Shown here one piece after another: positions 16,868-23,839 of a DNA stretch of 38,875 nt (within the stretch, counting starts at the first letter, position 1; every line of letters starts with the position of its first letter). The translations under genes and the position numbers were made by a program. The DNA comes from a virus, in the IMG/VR virus record IMGVR_UViG_3300014819_000024, positions 1 to 38,875 of that record; one strand, 5' to 3'. The notes below the pieces were generated by a model. That model did not search any database. It was not told the DNA's origin and saw nothing but the letters and a program-made list of their open reading frames with translations.

Positions 16868-19072
16868 GTGCCTAACACTTATACATCTTTTTCTTTAACT
16901 TCTGGAGCTAATACTAATGAATTTACAATTCCTTTTGTTTTTTTAAATGAAGTAGATGTAAAAATAAGATCAACTATTGTAAGCCCCAACGAATCTGTAA
17001 TTCCAAATGACAGAATTATAAATTGGACGTACACTCCATATTCAAGTTTTTCTCAAACATTTGTAAATGGAGAAACTACCTTACCTTTTGGTAACTATTC
17101 AGTAGTTTTTGAAAACGGCTCTTATAAGGTAAGATTTTCAAAAGCAACTTTTATAAGCGGGGTTTCTGTAACTTATAATATTTTAATTTATCGTGAAACA
17201 ACTATTTTAAATTCATCTTTTTTTAGAGATGGAAGTGCAATTCAAGCTAAAGATTTAAATAACATTACATTACAAAATTCTTATGTTTTAGAAGAAATTA
17301 AAGAATACAATCAACTATTAGATTCTTTTAATTTATCTTCTTTGTTGCAAGGAAAATTAGACAAAACAGGGGGTAGTGTAACTGGAAATATAACTACAAC
17401 TGGTTCTATTACTTTAACCAGCCCATCGCAAGGTTTAACAACCCCATCGGTTGCTTTAAATGGAGGAACAATATCTAATTTACCTACTCCAGCTAATTCA
17501 AGAGATGCAGTTAATAAAGCCTATGTTGATGCTTTAACTATTGTTGGTTCTCCATTAGTTATAACAGATAATTCTGTTACTGATTCTCACTTACGAAAGG
17601 TTACCGATCAGCAAGCTGTTACTACTGCTACTATACGAAATAGTGCTGTAACTGCTGAAAAACTGGCTACTGATTCTGTTATTAATTCAAAACTACAAAC
17701 CGATTCAATTTCTGCACGTTGTATTCAAGCAGGGAGCATAACAAATTCAAAATTGGCAGTAGATTCAGTAGCTAGTACAAATTTAATAGCTTCTTCTGTT
17801 ACTGAAGGAAAGATTCAAAACAACGCTGTAACATCTTCAAAACTAGGATTAAATGCTGTAACTAATACAATACTGGCAGATAATTCAGTTTCGGCTACTA
17901 AACTGCAAGATAATTCTGTTGTAGCTTCAAAAATTGCTGTTGCATCCATCGCTTCTAATAAACTATTAAATTCGCCCTTTCAATGGACAAGTGGGTCAGT
18001 TCCAACAATAGCTAATTCAGCTACAACTTTAACAATTCAACCTACGACAATTAATGCAACTGATTCTGTTTTAAATGTAAAAGAAATAAATGAAAATCCA
18101 GTATTGGGTTTTGCTAATTACGGCCCATTTTTCAATGCTAGTATGGGTGTTCCTCCTTTCGATCAATTTAATAAACTTAACGGGATACTACCTTTAAGCC
18201 AACAATCAAAAACTATTAAAACTAGTGATTACACTTATGATGCTCCTTTACAAAAAGTTTGGACAAAACAAGCTCCATATTGCAAAATAGTTGCAATTCC
18301 AGAAATTCCTCAGTACGCATACTCTAATGTAGTTAATACTTGGCCTTATAGATTAGGATTAAAAAATCCATATGTTAATGGAGAAGTTGGGTCTATTTCT
18401 ATGTTTGCTTACAGGCCAGCATTTCAAAGTAGAGGTGGTCATGGTCTTGCTGGAAATGTTTTTGGCGGTAACCACCAAATTACTCAACGAACTATAACAA
18501 CTTTACCATTAAATGCTGTTATTTTTAATAACAACCCAAATATTACGCTAGATACAGCAACAGGAATTATTGGATTAGTTAATAGAAATTCTAATGACGT
18601 TATTGAATATAATAGAACATTTTTAATAGTAATAACTGGAACAATTTCTACCACAGGATCATCTAATGGTAATTTTTTCATGAAATACCCAAGCCAAAGA
18701 TTTCAAACTTCTCCACTTACTTCAAATTCACCACATGAATCTTCAGTAGGTTATTTATATACTCCTAATAGTTCAACTGGCTCTTATTTAAGAAGTGCAT
18801 TTGATTTTCGTTCTGTATTTTCAACTAAAGAATCAATTACAAGTTTTAATATTCAATATTACTTTGACCATCCTACAGGTTTTTTTAATGGTAGCTATAC
18901 TACAAAAGTTTTTTTTGGAGATACATTGGCTTCTTGGAATCACAATAATCTACCTGCTCAATGGAGAAATTTTATACCTTCGGAAGGCGAGTCAAATTCT
19001 CTCTGGAATAACTATGCTGTGTGCGTCACTTTACTTGAAGTAAGTAATGTTGATTTATATAATAATATTTAA
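16868..19072 (+). CDS. Tail fibre protein with T7 gp17-type N-terminus
   Basis: 734 residues from a GTG start. The first 150 residues are the tail-binding domain of T7-like fibres: NTYTSFSLTSGANTNEFTIP, then VTYNILIYRETTILNSSFFR and GSAIQAKDLNNITLQNSYVL. A LDKTGGSVTGNI collar-type segment and NSRDAVNKAYVDAL follow (about 165-222). Residues 234-370 are a run of short repeats built on SVTxxKLxxNA-type units, likely an elongated beta shaft. The C-terminal half, AT-rich and unlike known enzymes, should carry receptor binding. No polysaccharide-degrading motif or chaperone domain was recognised. Confidence 0.9.
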   Translation: MPNTYTSFSLTSGANTNEFTIPFVFLNEVDVKIRSTIVSPNESVIPNDRIINWTYTPYSSFSQTFVNGETTLPFGNYSVVFENGSYKVRFSKATFISGVSVTYNILIYRETTILNSSFFRDGSAIQAKDLNNITLQNSYVLEEIKEYNQLLDSFNLSSLLQGKLDKTGGSVTGNITTTGSITLTSPSQGLTTPSVALNGGTISNLPTPANSRDAVNKAYVDALTIVGSPLVITDNSVTDSHLRKVTDQQAVTTATIRNSAVTAEKLATDSVINSKLQTDSISARCIQAGSITNSKLAVDSVASTNLIASSVTEGKIQNNAVTSSKLGLNAVTNTILADNSVSATKLQDNSVVASKIAVASIASNKLLNSPFQWTSGSVPTIANSATTLTIQPTTINATDSVLNVKEINENPVLGFANYGPFFNASMGVPPFDQFNKLNGILPLSQQSKTIKTSDYTYDAPLQKVWTKQAPYCKIVAIPEIPQYAYSNVVNTWPYRLGLKNPYVNGEVGSISMFAYRPAFQSRGGHGLAGNVFGGNHQITQRTITTLPLNAVIFNNNPNITLDTATGIIGLVNRNSNDVIEYNRTFLIVITGTISTTGSSNGNFFMKYPSQRFQTSPLTSNSPHESSVGYLYTPNSSTGSYLRSAFDFRSVFSTKESITSFNIQYYFDHPTGFFNGSYTTKVFFGDTLASWNHNNLPAQWRNFIPSEGESNSLWNNYAVCVTLLEVSNVDLYNNI
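17566..17970 (+). repeat. Short tandem repeats in the tail fibre shaft
   Basis: The translated segment repeats a 10- to 13-residue unit of the type (N/D)(S/A)VTxxKLxx; examples are NSAVTAEKLATD, NNAVTSSKLGLN, DNSVSATKLQDN and DNSVVASKIAVA. The DNA units are diverged rather than identical, pointing to old duplication under selection for fold. Such units form trimeric beta-helical or spiral shafts in phage fibres. Confidence 0.7.
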
Positions 19073-19078
19073 TTTTTT

Positions 19079-19288
19079 ATGACACACGATCTTCACAGAA
19101 ACATAGGACGCATTGAAGGCAAAATTGACTCTATTTTAGAGAATCAAAATGAGTTTAAAGCAACATTTAACAAACACGATGACAGGCTAAAACAACTTGA
19201 AGGCTCTCAAATGAAGGCTATGGGTGCATTTGGTGTACTGGTATTTGGGTTGAATTGGGTGTGGGATTACTTTAAAAGTAAACTATGA
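19079..19288 (+). CDS. Holin-like protein at the T7 gp17.5 position
   Basis: 69 residues: a charged, coiled-coil-like N-terminal part (IGRIEGKIDSILENQNEFKA, followed by NKHDDRLKQLEG) and a single C-terminal membrane span (MGAFGVLVFGLNWVWDYF) with a KSKL tail. T7 gp17.5, the holin, is 67 residues, also lies directly after the fibre gene and before gp18, and has one span. The domain layout also recalls XhlA-type haemolysin accessory proteins. It is a second holin candidate, separate from the 64-residue protein near the capsid gene. Its TGA overlaps the ATG of the small terminase gene (ATGAG). Confidence 0.65.
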   Translation: MTHDLHRNIGRIEGKIDSILENQNEFKATFNKHDDRLKQLEGSQMKAMGAFGVLVFGLNWVWDYFKSKL

Positions 19289-19569
19289 GTAATTCTGACG
19301 AAGTTTCAAAAATCATGGAAGAGCTTCATGTGGAGCTTGCCAACGAGTTCTTGCGTAGGGTCAAGATGGGTGATGCAACACCAGCAGACCTTAACGGAGC
19401 TAGGCAATTTTTGAGAGACAACGGGATTGATGCTGTAGCTATGCGTGGGTCGCCCCTTCAAAAACTAGCTATGGTATTGCCGTTTGAGGAACAACAAGTA
19501 ATAGAGGCTCCAACCAAGACTTTCAGCTTGCCAGCACCCGATCAAGTAGATAAGGCTGTTGCATTATGA
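19285..19569 (+). CDS. Terminase small subunit, T7 gp18-like
   Basis: 94 residues (T7 gp18 has 89). The N-terminal helix MEELHVELANEFLRRVKMGD, then ATPADLNGARQFLRDNGIDA, is the usual pattern of T7-like small terminases, which bind concatemeric DNA and direct the large subunit to the packaging site. It overlaps the upstream holin gene by 4 bases and the downstream HNH gene by 4 bases. Assignment follows from pattern, size and position. Confidence 0.88.
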   Translation: MSNSDEVSKIMEELHVELANEFLRRVKMGDATPADLNGARQFLRDNGIDAVAMRGSPLQKLAMVLPFEEQQVIEAPTKTFSLPAPDQVDKAVAL

Positions 19570-19790
19570 AGGCACGAGATTACAAGAAAGAATACAGGGA
19601 GTACCACGGCAACCCTTTGCAAATTAAACACAGGGCTAAACGCAACTCTGCCCGTAGGCTAATGATTCGTAAGTATGGTAAATCAAAGCTTAAGGGCAAA
19701 GATGTAGACCACAAAGACGGCAATCCTATGAACAACTCCCACGGAAACTTACGCATTACTTCTATAAAGTACAACAGAGCCAAGCATTAG
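19566..19790 (+). CDS. Small HNH-family endonuclease between terminase genes
   Basis: 74 residues. A basic N-terminal region (KARDYKKEYREYHGNPLQIK) is followed by the HNH core: DVDHKDGNPMNNSHGNLRIT (residues 46-65), with D47/H48, N53 or N56 and the following NLRI strand, ending NRAKH. The length and the KEYREYH start match small HNH proteins found next to the large terminase in T7-like marine phages. In other phages HNH proteins assist DNA cutting during packaging, so this may be a packaging cofactor rather than a homing enzyme. It overlaps the small terminase by 4 bases, which argues for joint expression. Confidence 0.75.
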   Translation: MKARDYKKEYREYHGNPLQIKHRAKRNSARRLMIRKYGKSKLKGKDVDHKDGNPMNNSHGNLRITSIKYNRAKH

Positions 19791-19814
19791 GCTCAATAAA
19801 ACACAAGGTGGTTC

Positions 19815-21491
19815 ATGCAACTAGACCCCAGACTAAAAGACTTCCGTAATTTTTTATACATGGCTTGGGGGCATCTAGGTCTCCCTACGCCTACAAAGGT
19901 TCAGTACCAGATTGCCGAGTACCTCCAGCACGGGCCAAAGCGGTGCGTCATTCAAGCCTTCCGAGGGTGTGGTAAAAGCTATGTTTCCGCTGGGTATGTT
20001 TTATGGAGGCTTCTTCTTGACCCCAAGCTGAACTTCTTAGTTATTTCAGCCAGCAAAAGCCGTTCTGACGATTTCTCTACTTTCTGTTTGCGTCTGCTAA
20101 GCGAAATGCCCCTGCTAGAGCACCTAAAGCCTACCGAGGAACAGCGTTGCTCCAAGGTCGCCTTTGATATTAATGGTGCTCCTGCTTCACAGGCTCCTAG
20201 CGTAAAGAGCATTGGTATCACGGGGCAAATTACAGGTAGCCGAGCTGATGTGATTATTGCAGATGACGTAGAGGTTCTTAACAACTCTGCCACCGAGGGG
20301 ATGCGACACAAGCTGTCGGAAACAATTAAAGAGTTCGATGCGGTTATCAAGCCTTTAGAGACCAGCAAAGTAATCTACTTGGGAACCCCGCAGAGCTACA
20401 ATAGTATTTACAAGATGCTTCCAGAACGGGGTTTTAAAACTTGTGTGTGGCCTAGCAGGTTTCCCACAGAAACAGAACGCATAGCTTATGGTGACTCGTT
20501 CTCTGTCGATTTGCGTGACGAGTTGCACAATGACCCCACACTACTAGGCAAGCCTACAGACCCCCAGCGGTTCAGCGAAGCCGACCTTATGGAGCGTGAG
20601 GCCAGCTATGGTCGCTCTGGGTTTGCGTTGCAGTTCCAGCTAAACACCAGCCTCTCCGATCACAATAGGTATCCCCTAAAGCTGTCTGACTTGATTGTAA
20701 TGACCCTTAACCCCGATATGGGGCCACAGAAAGCTGTATGGGCATCTAGTCCAGAGCTGGCATGGAACGAATTACCCAATGTTGGCCTCAACGGAGACAG
20801 GTTTTACAGACCAATGAGCATTGTAGAGCCTTGGGTTAAATACGATGGCTGTTGCATGAGCATAGACCCATCGGGTAAGGGCAGGGATGAAACAGCCTAT
20901 GCGGTGGTCAAGATGCTTCACGGACAGCTATTCTTGACTGAAATAGGCGGTTTAATGGAGGGTTATAGCCCTAAAAGCCTAGAGGCTCTGGCTGAAGTAG
21001 CCAAGAAGCATAGTGTTAATGCCGTCATTATTGAAGAAAACTTTGGTGGAGGTATGTTTACCAGCCTTATCAAGCCCGTGTTCGCCCGTATACACCCGTG
21101 CAACATAGAAGAAGTCAGGCACAGCAAACAGAAAGAGGCTCGTATTATTGATGTATTGGAGCCTGTTATGAGTAGCCATAAGCTGATTGTGGACTCTGAC
21201 CTAGTACGAAAGGACTATGCCGATTGCGATACAAGGGGGTTAGATTCTGCCCTTAAGTATAGCTTGTTCTACCAGATGAGCCGTATCACAAGAGATAGGG
21301 GTTCTTTATCCAACGATGATCGACTTGATGCTTTAGCGATGGCTGTGCAGTACTGGGTAGAGCAAATGGGCAGAGATACAGACTTGGCGTTGGTTGAACA
21401 AAAAGATCGACTTTTAGACGAAGAGCTTGCTAAATTTGCAGACAACGTATTTGGAAGAAAACGAAAACAACAAACTTGGATAAATAGATAA
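19815..21491 (+). CDS. terL: Terminase large subunit, T7 gp19-like
   Basis: 558 residues (T7 gp19 has 586). The ATPase half has Walker A FRGCGKS at 49-55 and Walker B VIIADDVE at 146-153, followed by YLGTPQSYNSIYK, the coupling motif region. The nuclease half begins at MSIDPSGKGRDETAYAVV with Asp351 as the first metal ligand, continues with VIIEENFGGG and ends with DDRLDALAMAVQYW, typical of the RNase H-like nuclease. It pumps DNA into the prohead and cuts the concatemer. An AAAACACAAGG leader with a GGTGG site precedes the ATG. Confidence 0.96.
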   Translation: MQLDPRLKDFRNFLYMAWGHLGLPTPTKVQYQIAEYLQHGPKRCVIQAFRGCGKSYVSAGYVLWRLLLDPKLNFLVISASKSRSDDFSTFCLRLLSEMPLLEHLKPTEEQRCSKVAFDINGAPASQAPSVKSIGITGQITGSRADVIIADDVEVLNNSATEGMRHKLSETIKEFDAVIKPLETSKVIYLGTPQSYNSIYKMLPERGFKTCVWPSRFPTETERIAYGDSFSVDLRDELHNDPTLLGKPTDPQRFSEADLMEREASYGRSGFALQFQLNTSLSDHNRYPLKLSDLIVMTLNPDMGPQKAVWASSPELAWNELPNVGLNGDRFYRPMSIVEPWVKYDGCCMSIDPSGKGRDETAYAVVKMLHGQLFLTEIGGLMEGYSPKSLEALAEVAKKHSVNAVIIEENFGGGMFTSLIKPVFARIHPCNIEEVRHSKQKEARIIDVLEPVMSSHKLIVDSDLVRKDYADCDTRGLDSALKYSLFYQMSRITRDRGSLSNDDRLDALAMAVQYWVEQMGRDTDLALVEQKDRLLDEELAKFADNVFGRKRKQQTWINR

Positions 21492-21496
21492 AGGCT

Positions 21497-22291
21497 ATGT
21501 CAGATTGGATTCTTAACAGATCAACAATGAAGTGGGAACGACCAGCTCCTTCCTTTAGTGCTCCTTTACCCACACCTTTCAAAGCCCCTCAAACCACCCC
21601 TACTCAACCACAGGTTGCAGAAAAAGCTCCCACAATGCCTCAAAATGAGCCTACAATGGCCTTAAAAGTGAACTTAAATAGTGACCAAGTAGATTCTCTT
21701 ACAGGCATCATTCGGGACTCAGCAAGAGCCATTATGAAAGCAGAAGGTGTTTCAGCCGTCCAATCTGGCCGTAAAGAGACCTTTGGCTTTCGAGAAGGCA
21801 ACCCCGGCTACCAAGAGGTCAGCCAAGCTGTGCAGAAGTTTGGTGCTAATAGCGAACAGGCCACCAATGCTGTAGCTAACCAGCTTTCTTCAAAGCTCAA
21901 GGTCGTAGGGCTACCTAATGTAACCGATGCTGGCATGATTGGAGCCATTATGTCTGTTGCACACATGAGGGGTGATTCGGGTGCTAGGGCTATTCTTAAC
22001 TCAATCGGTACTGGCTCTGACAAGATCGAGTTCAGCCGTAAGGACATCACACCAGAAGCCCTTAAGGTTTTGAATGGTATGAGTGCTGGCGAGTTCCATA
22101 CCAAGCTACGGCAAGCCAGAGAGCTGTATGACAAGACCCATTACTGGAACAAGACAGACAGCATCAAGATGGCTAATGGTAACACCCAGACAGGTAGATG
22201 GGGTGACCTCTTTGGTAAAGGGCTTATCAACCGCTACAATGATGAATATAAGACTTTCAGTAGGCTATCTAGTGGCTCCCCTACGGGGTAA
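21497..22291 (+). CDS. Putative endolysin / peptidoglycan hydrolase
   Basis: 264 residues. A Pro/Thr/Gln-rich N-terminal linker (about 1-60) is followed by a globular helical domain: IIRDSARAIMKAEGVSA, a G-F-REG-N-GY segment, then LPNVTDAGMIGAIMSVAHMR and a final RWGDLFGKGLINRYNDEYKT (about 236-255). The helical arrangement, the Glu after IMKA and the closing G-x-W-x-x-L-x-x-K-G-x-x-x-R pattern resemble phage muramidase or chitosanase-like lysins, and the place after the large terminase is common for lysis genes. A virion-borne cell-wall enzyme is an alternative, since gp16 here lacks a transglycosylase domain. No diagnostic catalytic set was confirmed. Confidence 0.5.
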   Translation: MSDWILNRSTMKWERPAPSFSAPLPTPFKAPQTTPTQPQVAEKAPTMPQNEPTMALKVNLNSDQVDSLTGIIRDSARAIMKAEGVSAVQSGRKETFGFREGNPGYQEVSQAVQKFGANSEQATNAVANQLSSKLKVVGLPNVTDAGMIGAIMSVAHMRGDSGARAILNSIGTGSDKIEFSRKDITPEALKVLNGMSAGEFHTKLRQARELYDKTHYWNKTDSIKMANGNTQTGRWGDLFGKGLINRYNDEYKTFSRLSSGSPTG

Positions 22292-22332
22292 CACAATATA
22301 AAGAAGATTTGTTACAAGCCTAGACTTAAGTT

Positions 22333-22356
22333 GTTTATAGTTAATAGTTTATAGTT
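22333..22356. repeat. Tandem 10-bp direct repeat, 14-bp period
   Basis: GTTTATAGTT occurs at 22333-22342 and again at 22347-22356, separated by AATA. It lies 20 bases upstream of a TATAGT hexamer and may be a binding site or part of a promoter. Confidence 0.7.
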
Positions 22357-22425
22357 TTCCCTTATGGGAATTGTCTGTATAGTAGAGGGAGACGATCTGA
22401 TTCTCCTTACTTAAACGAATCTTAA

Positions 22426-22466
22426 GGGGGTATAGTTTAAGGTCACTTTATGGGGGTAAGGGGGTA
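22426..22466. repeat. Three GGGGGTA repeats
   Basis: GGGGGTA is found at 22426-22432, 22452-22458 and 22460-22466 inside an otherwise AT-rich stretch. The G-runs stand out strongly. Two copies continue into TATAG or TATATAG. Confidence 0.7.
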
Positions 22467-22469
22467 TAT

Positions 22470-22506
22470 AGATTAATCATATATTAGAATAATGAGATTA
22501 ATCATA
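22470..22506. repeat. Repeated palindromic AGATTAATCATA box
   Basis: AGATTAATCATA occurs at 22470-22481 and 22495-22506, 25 bases apart. Each copy contains the perfect palindrome GATTAATC, typical of a dimeric protein binding site. Confidence 0.7.
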
Positions 22507-22596
22507 GATATACATTCTTTAAAAAATACTAGTAAGTAATAACCTATTCTAAACTTCTATAATAACATTTACATAACCAATGTATGATATATGTCC

Positions 22597-22625
22597 TTTA
22601 CAAAATGAATAAAGTTACTTAAAAA
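22597..22625 (+). promoter_or_regulatory. Sigma70-like promoter, predicted leaderless
   Basis: TTTACA (22597-22602), 17-base spacer, TAAAAA (22620-22625). Only 6 bases separate the -10 box from the ATG at 22632, so transcription would start at or next to the start codon. The -10 matches the consensus at 4 of 6 positions. Confidence 0.4.
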
Positions 22626-22631
22626 ACTTAA

Positions 22632-22778
22632 ATGCCTTTAGGACTCAACATTCAAAAAAACATTAAAGAACTTATGGCTGACAATAAGAAAAAAGGTAAA
22701 GCCAAAGGTGCTTCTGGTAAAAAACGTAGCATGGCTCAGATTCTTGCTATTGCTTATTCAAAAGGTCGTAGCAAATGA
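22632..22778 (+). CDS. Small basic phage protein, 48 aa
   Basis: 48 residues, very basic, beginning MPLGLNIQKNIKELMADNKK and ending in a KKRSMAQILAIAYSKGRSK motif. Motifs of the form KRS.xQ.xAIA.SK.R recur in small basic phage and bacterial proteins (DUF6496-like) and suggest nucleic acid binding. No Shine-Dalgarno sequence is present; a sigma70-like promoter ends 6 bases before the ATG. The stop overlaps the start of the next small gene (ATGA), so both are probably one unit. Confidence 0.6.
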   Translation: MPLGLNIQKNIKELMADNKKKGKAKGASGKKRSMAQILAIAYSKGRSK

Positions 22779-22906
22779 AAAAAGGTCTTTACTACAATAT
22801 CAACAGACGCAAGAAGCTAGGCATTAGCCGTAGCAAAAAGAACTCTACGATTGACCTTAAGATTTATAAGAAGATGAAGAATAAAACTGGCGGGTTTGCT
22901 AAATAA
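22775..22906 (+). CDS. Small basic phage protein of the MKKGLYYNI type, 43 aa
   Basis: 43 residues starting MKKGLYYNINRRKKLGISRS and rich in Lys and Arg throughout. Short proteins opening with KKGLY.NI.(K/R)R are common near the genome ends of marine T7-like phages and cyanophages; their function is not established, though DNA binding fits the charge. It overlaps the previous gene by 4 bases and ends one base before the next start. Confidence 0.65.
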   Translation: MKKGLYYNINRRKKLGISRSKKNSTIDLKIYKKMKNKTGGFAK

Positions 22907-22907
22907 T

Positions 22908-23162
22908 ATGTGTTCAGTATTGAATAATGCTTCCGCTGTTCGAGATAGGGTATTTTTAGAAATTAGCAACCAAGCCAAAGCACGGGGTCTAGGTGATGCT
23001 CAACAAACACAAACGGCTTCTGTTCCACAAGCTACAACAAGCCCTTTAGCTACTGATGCAGTTTCAGCAACCTCTCCAGCAAAACAGAAAAGAACTAGAT
23101 TGCGTGGAGTTTCTAGTTTAACTATACCTACTGAATCGTCTGGTGTAAATGTGCCTCAATGA
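22908..23162 (+). CDS. Unknown phage protein with MC start and RGVSSLTIP tail
   Basis: 84 residues starting MCSVLNNASAVRDRVFLEIS, a Thr/Ser/Ala/Pro-rich middle, and the C-terminus KRTRLRGVSSLTIPTESSG then VNVPQ. The C-terminus resembles that of the Gly/Pro-rich protein at the window ends (both have an Arg-rich stretch, L.I, then (I/V)N.P(E/Q)), and both begin MC, so they may be distant relatives with a structural role. An in-frame TTG lies 12 bases upstream, but ATG 22908 is preferred. The stop overlaps the next ATG. Confidence 0.55.
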   Translation: MCSVLNNASAVRDRVFLEISNQAKARGLGDAQQTQTASVPQATTSPLATDAVSATSPAKQKRTRLRGVSSLTIPTESSGVNVPQ

Positions 23163-23467
23163 AGATTGGCCCGTTGGAGTTTGAGGTCGTAGAGTACGAC
23201 TCCACTTCAGCATATAAAAAGCTTATGGGGAACGAAGGTTCCTCTGATATGTTCGGTATTTGCCAAACATACCCCAAGACTCAGATTCTCATTAACAGCC
23301 TTCAAGACCCACAAAGCAAGCAACTGACTTTGCTCCATGAAGTGCTAGAGGCTATTAACTTCCTTTACGAGATTAAGCTGTCAGAACGAGACATAAAGAC
23401 GCTTGAGGCAACACTAGGGCAAGTGCTTAAGGACAACCCTAGCTTTACCAAAGGGTTTATTACCTAG
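23159..23467 (+). CDS. Zincin-like phage protein with HEVLEAI motif
   Basis: 102 residues. The N-terminus (MKIGPLEFEVVEYDS) and the core TLLHEVLEAINFLYEIKLSE (57-76) followed by GQVLKDN match a phage family related to ImmA/IrrE-type metallopeptidases, in which an HExxHA helix normally binds zinc. Here the motif reads H60-E61-V-L-E64, so the second His is replaced by Glu; catalytic activity is doubtful or uses altered ligands. The function in phages is unknown. The gene end overlaps the oppositely oriented secreted protein gene by 8 bases. Confidence 0.6.
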   Translation: MKIGPLEFEVVEYDSTSAYKKLMGNEGSSDMFGICQTYPKTQILINSLQDPQSKQLTLLHEVLEAINFLYEIKLSERDIKTLEATLGQVLKDNPSFTKGFIT

Positions 23468-23732
23468 TCCCGCTACCAAAGTAATCGCTACCAACTTTGG
23501 TCGTATATGTACGAGGGCCGTAATAGCTGTCGCCCTGCTTAATGGTGATTCCACCAGCACCAAAATAGGTGTCACGAACTTTAGTCACTACACCTGTACT
23601 GGTAAAGGCTGTGTTGTTCACGATTGTAGTTGTACCTCTGGACTGATGGGACACACCTAAGAACTCAGACCAGTTATCTTCAGCCTGTAGGGTTGCGGTT
23701 AGGAAGGTTAAGATTAATAATAGTGTTTTCAT
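23460..23732 (-). CDS. Secreted 14-residue-repeat protein on the reverse strand
   Basis: 90 residues on the minus strand, the only confident reverse gene. A clear signal peptide (MKTLLLILTFLTATLQA, cleavage expected after residue 17) precedes EDNWSEFLG and four 14-residue repeats of the type T-x-x-x-x-(N/D)-(S/T)-x-(F/Y)-x-x-x-G, for example VTKVRDTYFGAGG and TTKVGSDYFGSGT. Proteins with such (N/D)T.F..(D/N)G units are small exported bacterial and phage proteins of unknown role. A good minus-strand promoter (GATAAT at 23741-23746) ends 8 bases before its ATG. The reverse orientation, separate promoter and export signal suggest a moron expressed independently, perhaps as a lysogenic trait. Confidence 0.7.
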   Translation of the reverse strand: MKTLLLILTFLTATLQAEDNWSEFLGVSHQSRGTTTIVNNTAFTSTGVVTKVRDTYFGAGGITIKQGDSYYGPRTYTTKVGSDYFGSGTR

Positions 23733-23740
23733 TGGTGTAG

Positions 23741-23769
23741 ATTATCCAGCATTTGTCCGAGTTAGTCAA
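23741..23769 (-). promoter_or_regulatory. Sigma70-like promoter for the reverse-strand secreted protein
   Basis: On the minus strand: TTGACT (complement of 23764-23769), 17-base spacer, GATAAT (complement of 23741-23746), each 5 of 6 to consensus. Eight bases separate the -10 box from the ATG, leaving no room for a ribosome site. Confidence 0.65.
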
Positions 23770-23803
23770 TAGGGTCACAGCAAGTAGTAGGGCAACTTAT
23801 GGG

Positions 23804-23831
23804 TTGACACTAAAAGCCTTAAGGATTTAGT
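23804..23831 (+). promoter_or_regulatory. Sigma70-like promoter, divergent from the reverse gene
   Basis: Perfect TTGACA (23804-23809), 16-base spacer, TTTAGT (23826-23831). The ATG of the next gene is 8 bases further, so the transcript would be leaderless or nearly so. It diverges from the promoter at 23741-23769. Confidence 0.6.
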
Positions 23832-23839
23832 GTGCCGAT

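Larger units (their letters stand above)
22292..22631. other. Repeat-rich noncoding region between late and early modules
   Basis: About 340 AT-rich bases with no credible coding frame. It holds a tandem 10-base repeat (22333-22356), a TTCCC-TTAT-GGGAA hairpin (22357-22370), a TATAG...AGGGAGA stretch (22378-22392) vaguely like T7-type promoters, a GGAGA/TCTCC hairpin, three GGGGGTA repeats (22426-22466) and a repeated GATTAATCATA palindrome-containing box (22471-22506). In T7 the genome ends and packaging signals lie between the last late gene and the first early promoter, so this is the best candidate for the packaging/terminal region. None of these functions is proven. Confidence 0.6.

Noticed and set aside
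22376-22395. TATAG...AGGGAGA stretch as a T7-type polymerase promoter
   Set aside because: Four extra bases separate TATAG from GGGAGA and no second copy was found upstream of any late gene, so no promoter consensus can be built.
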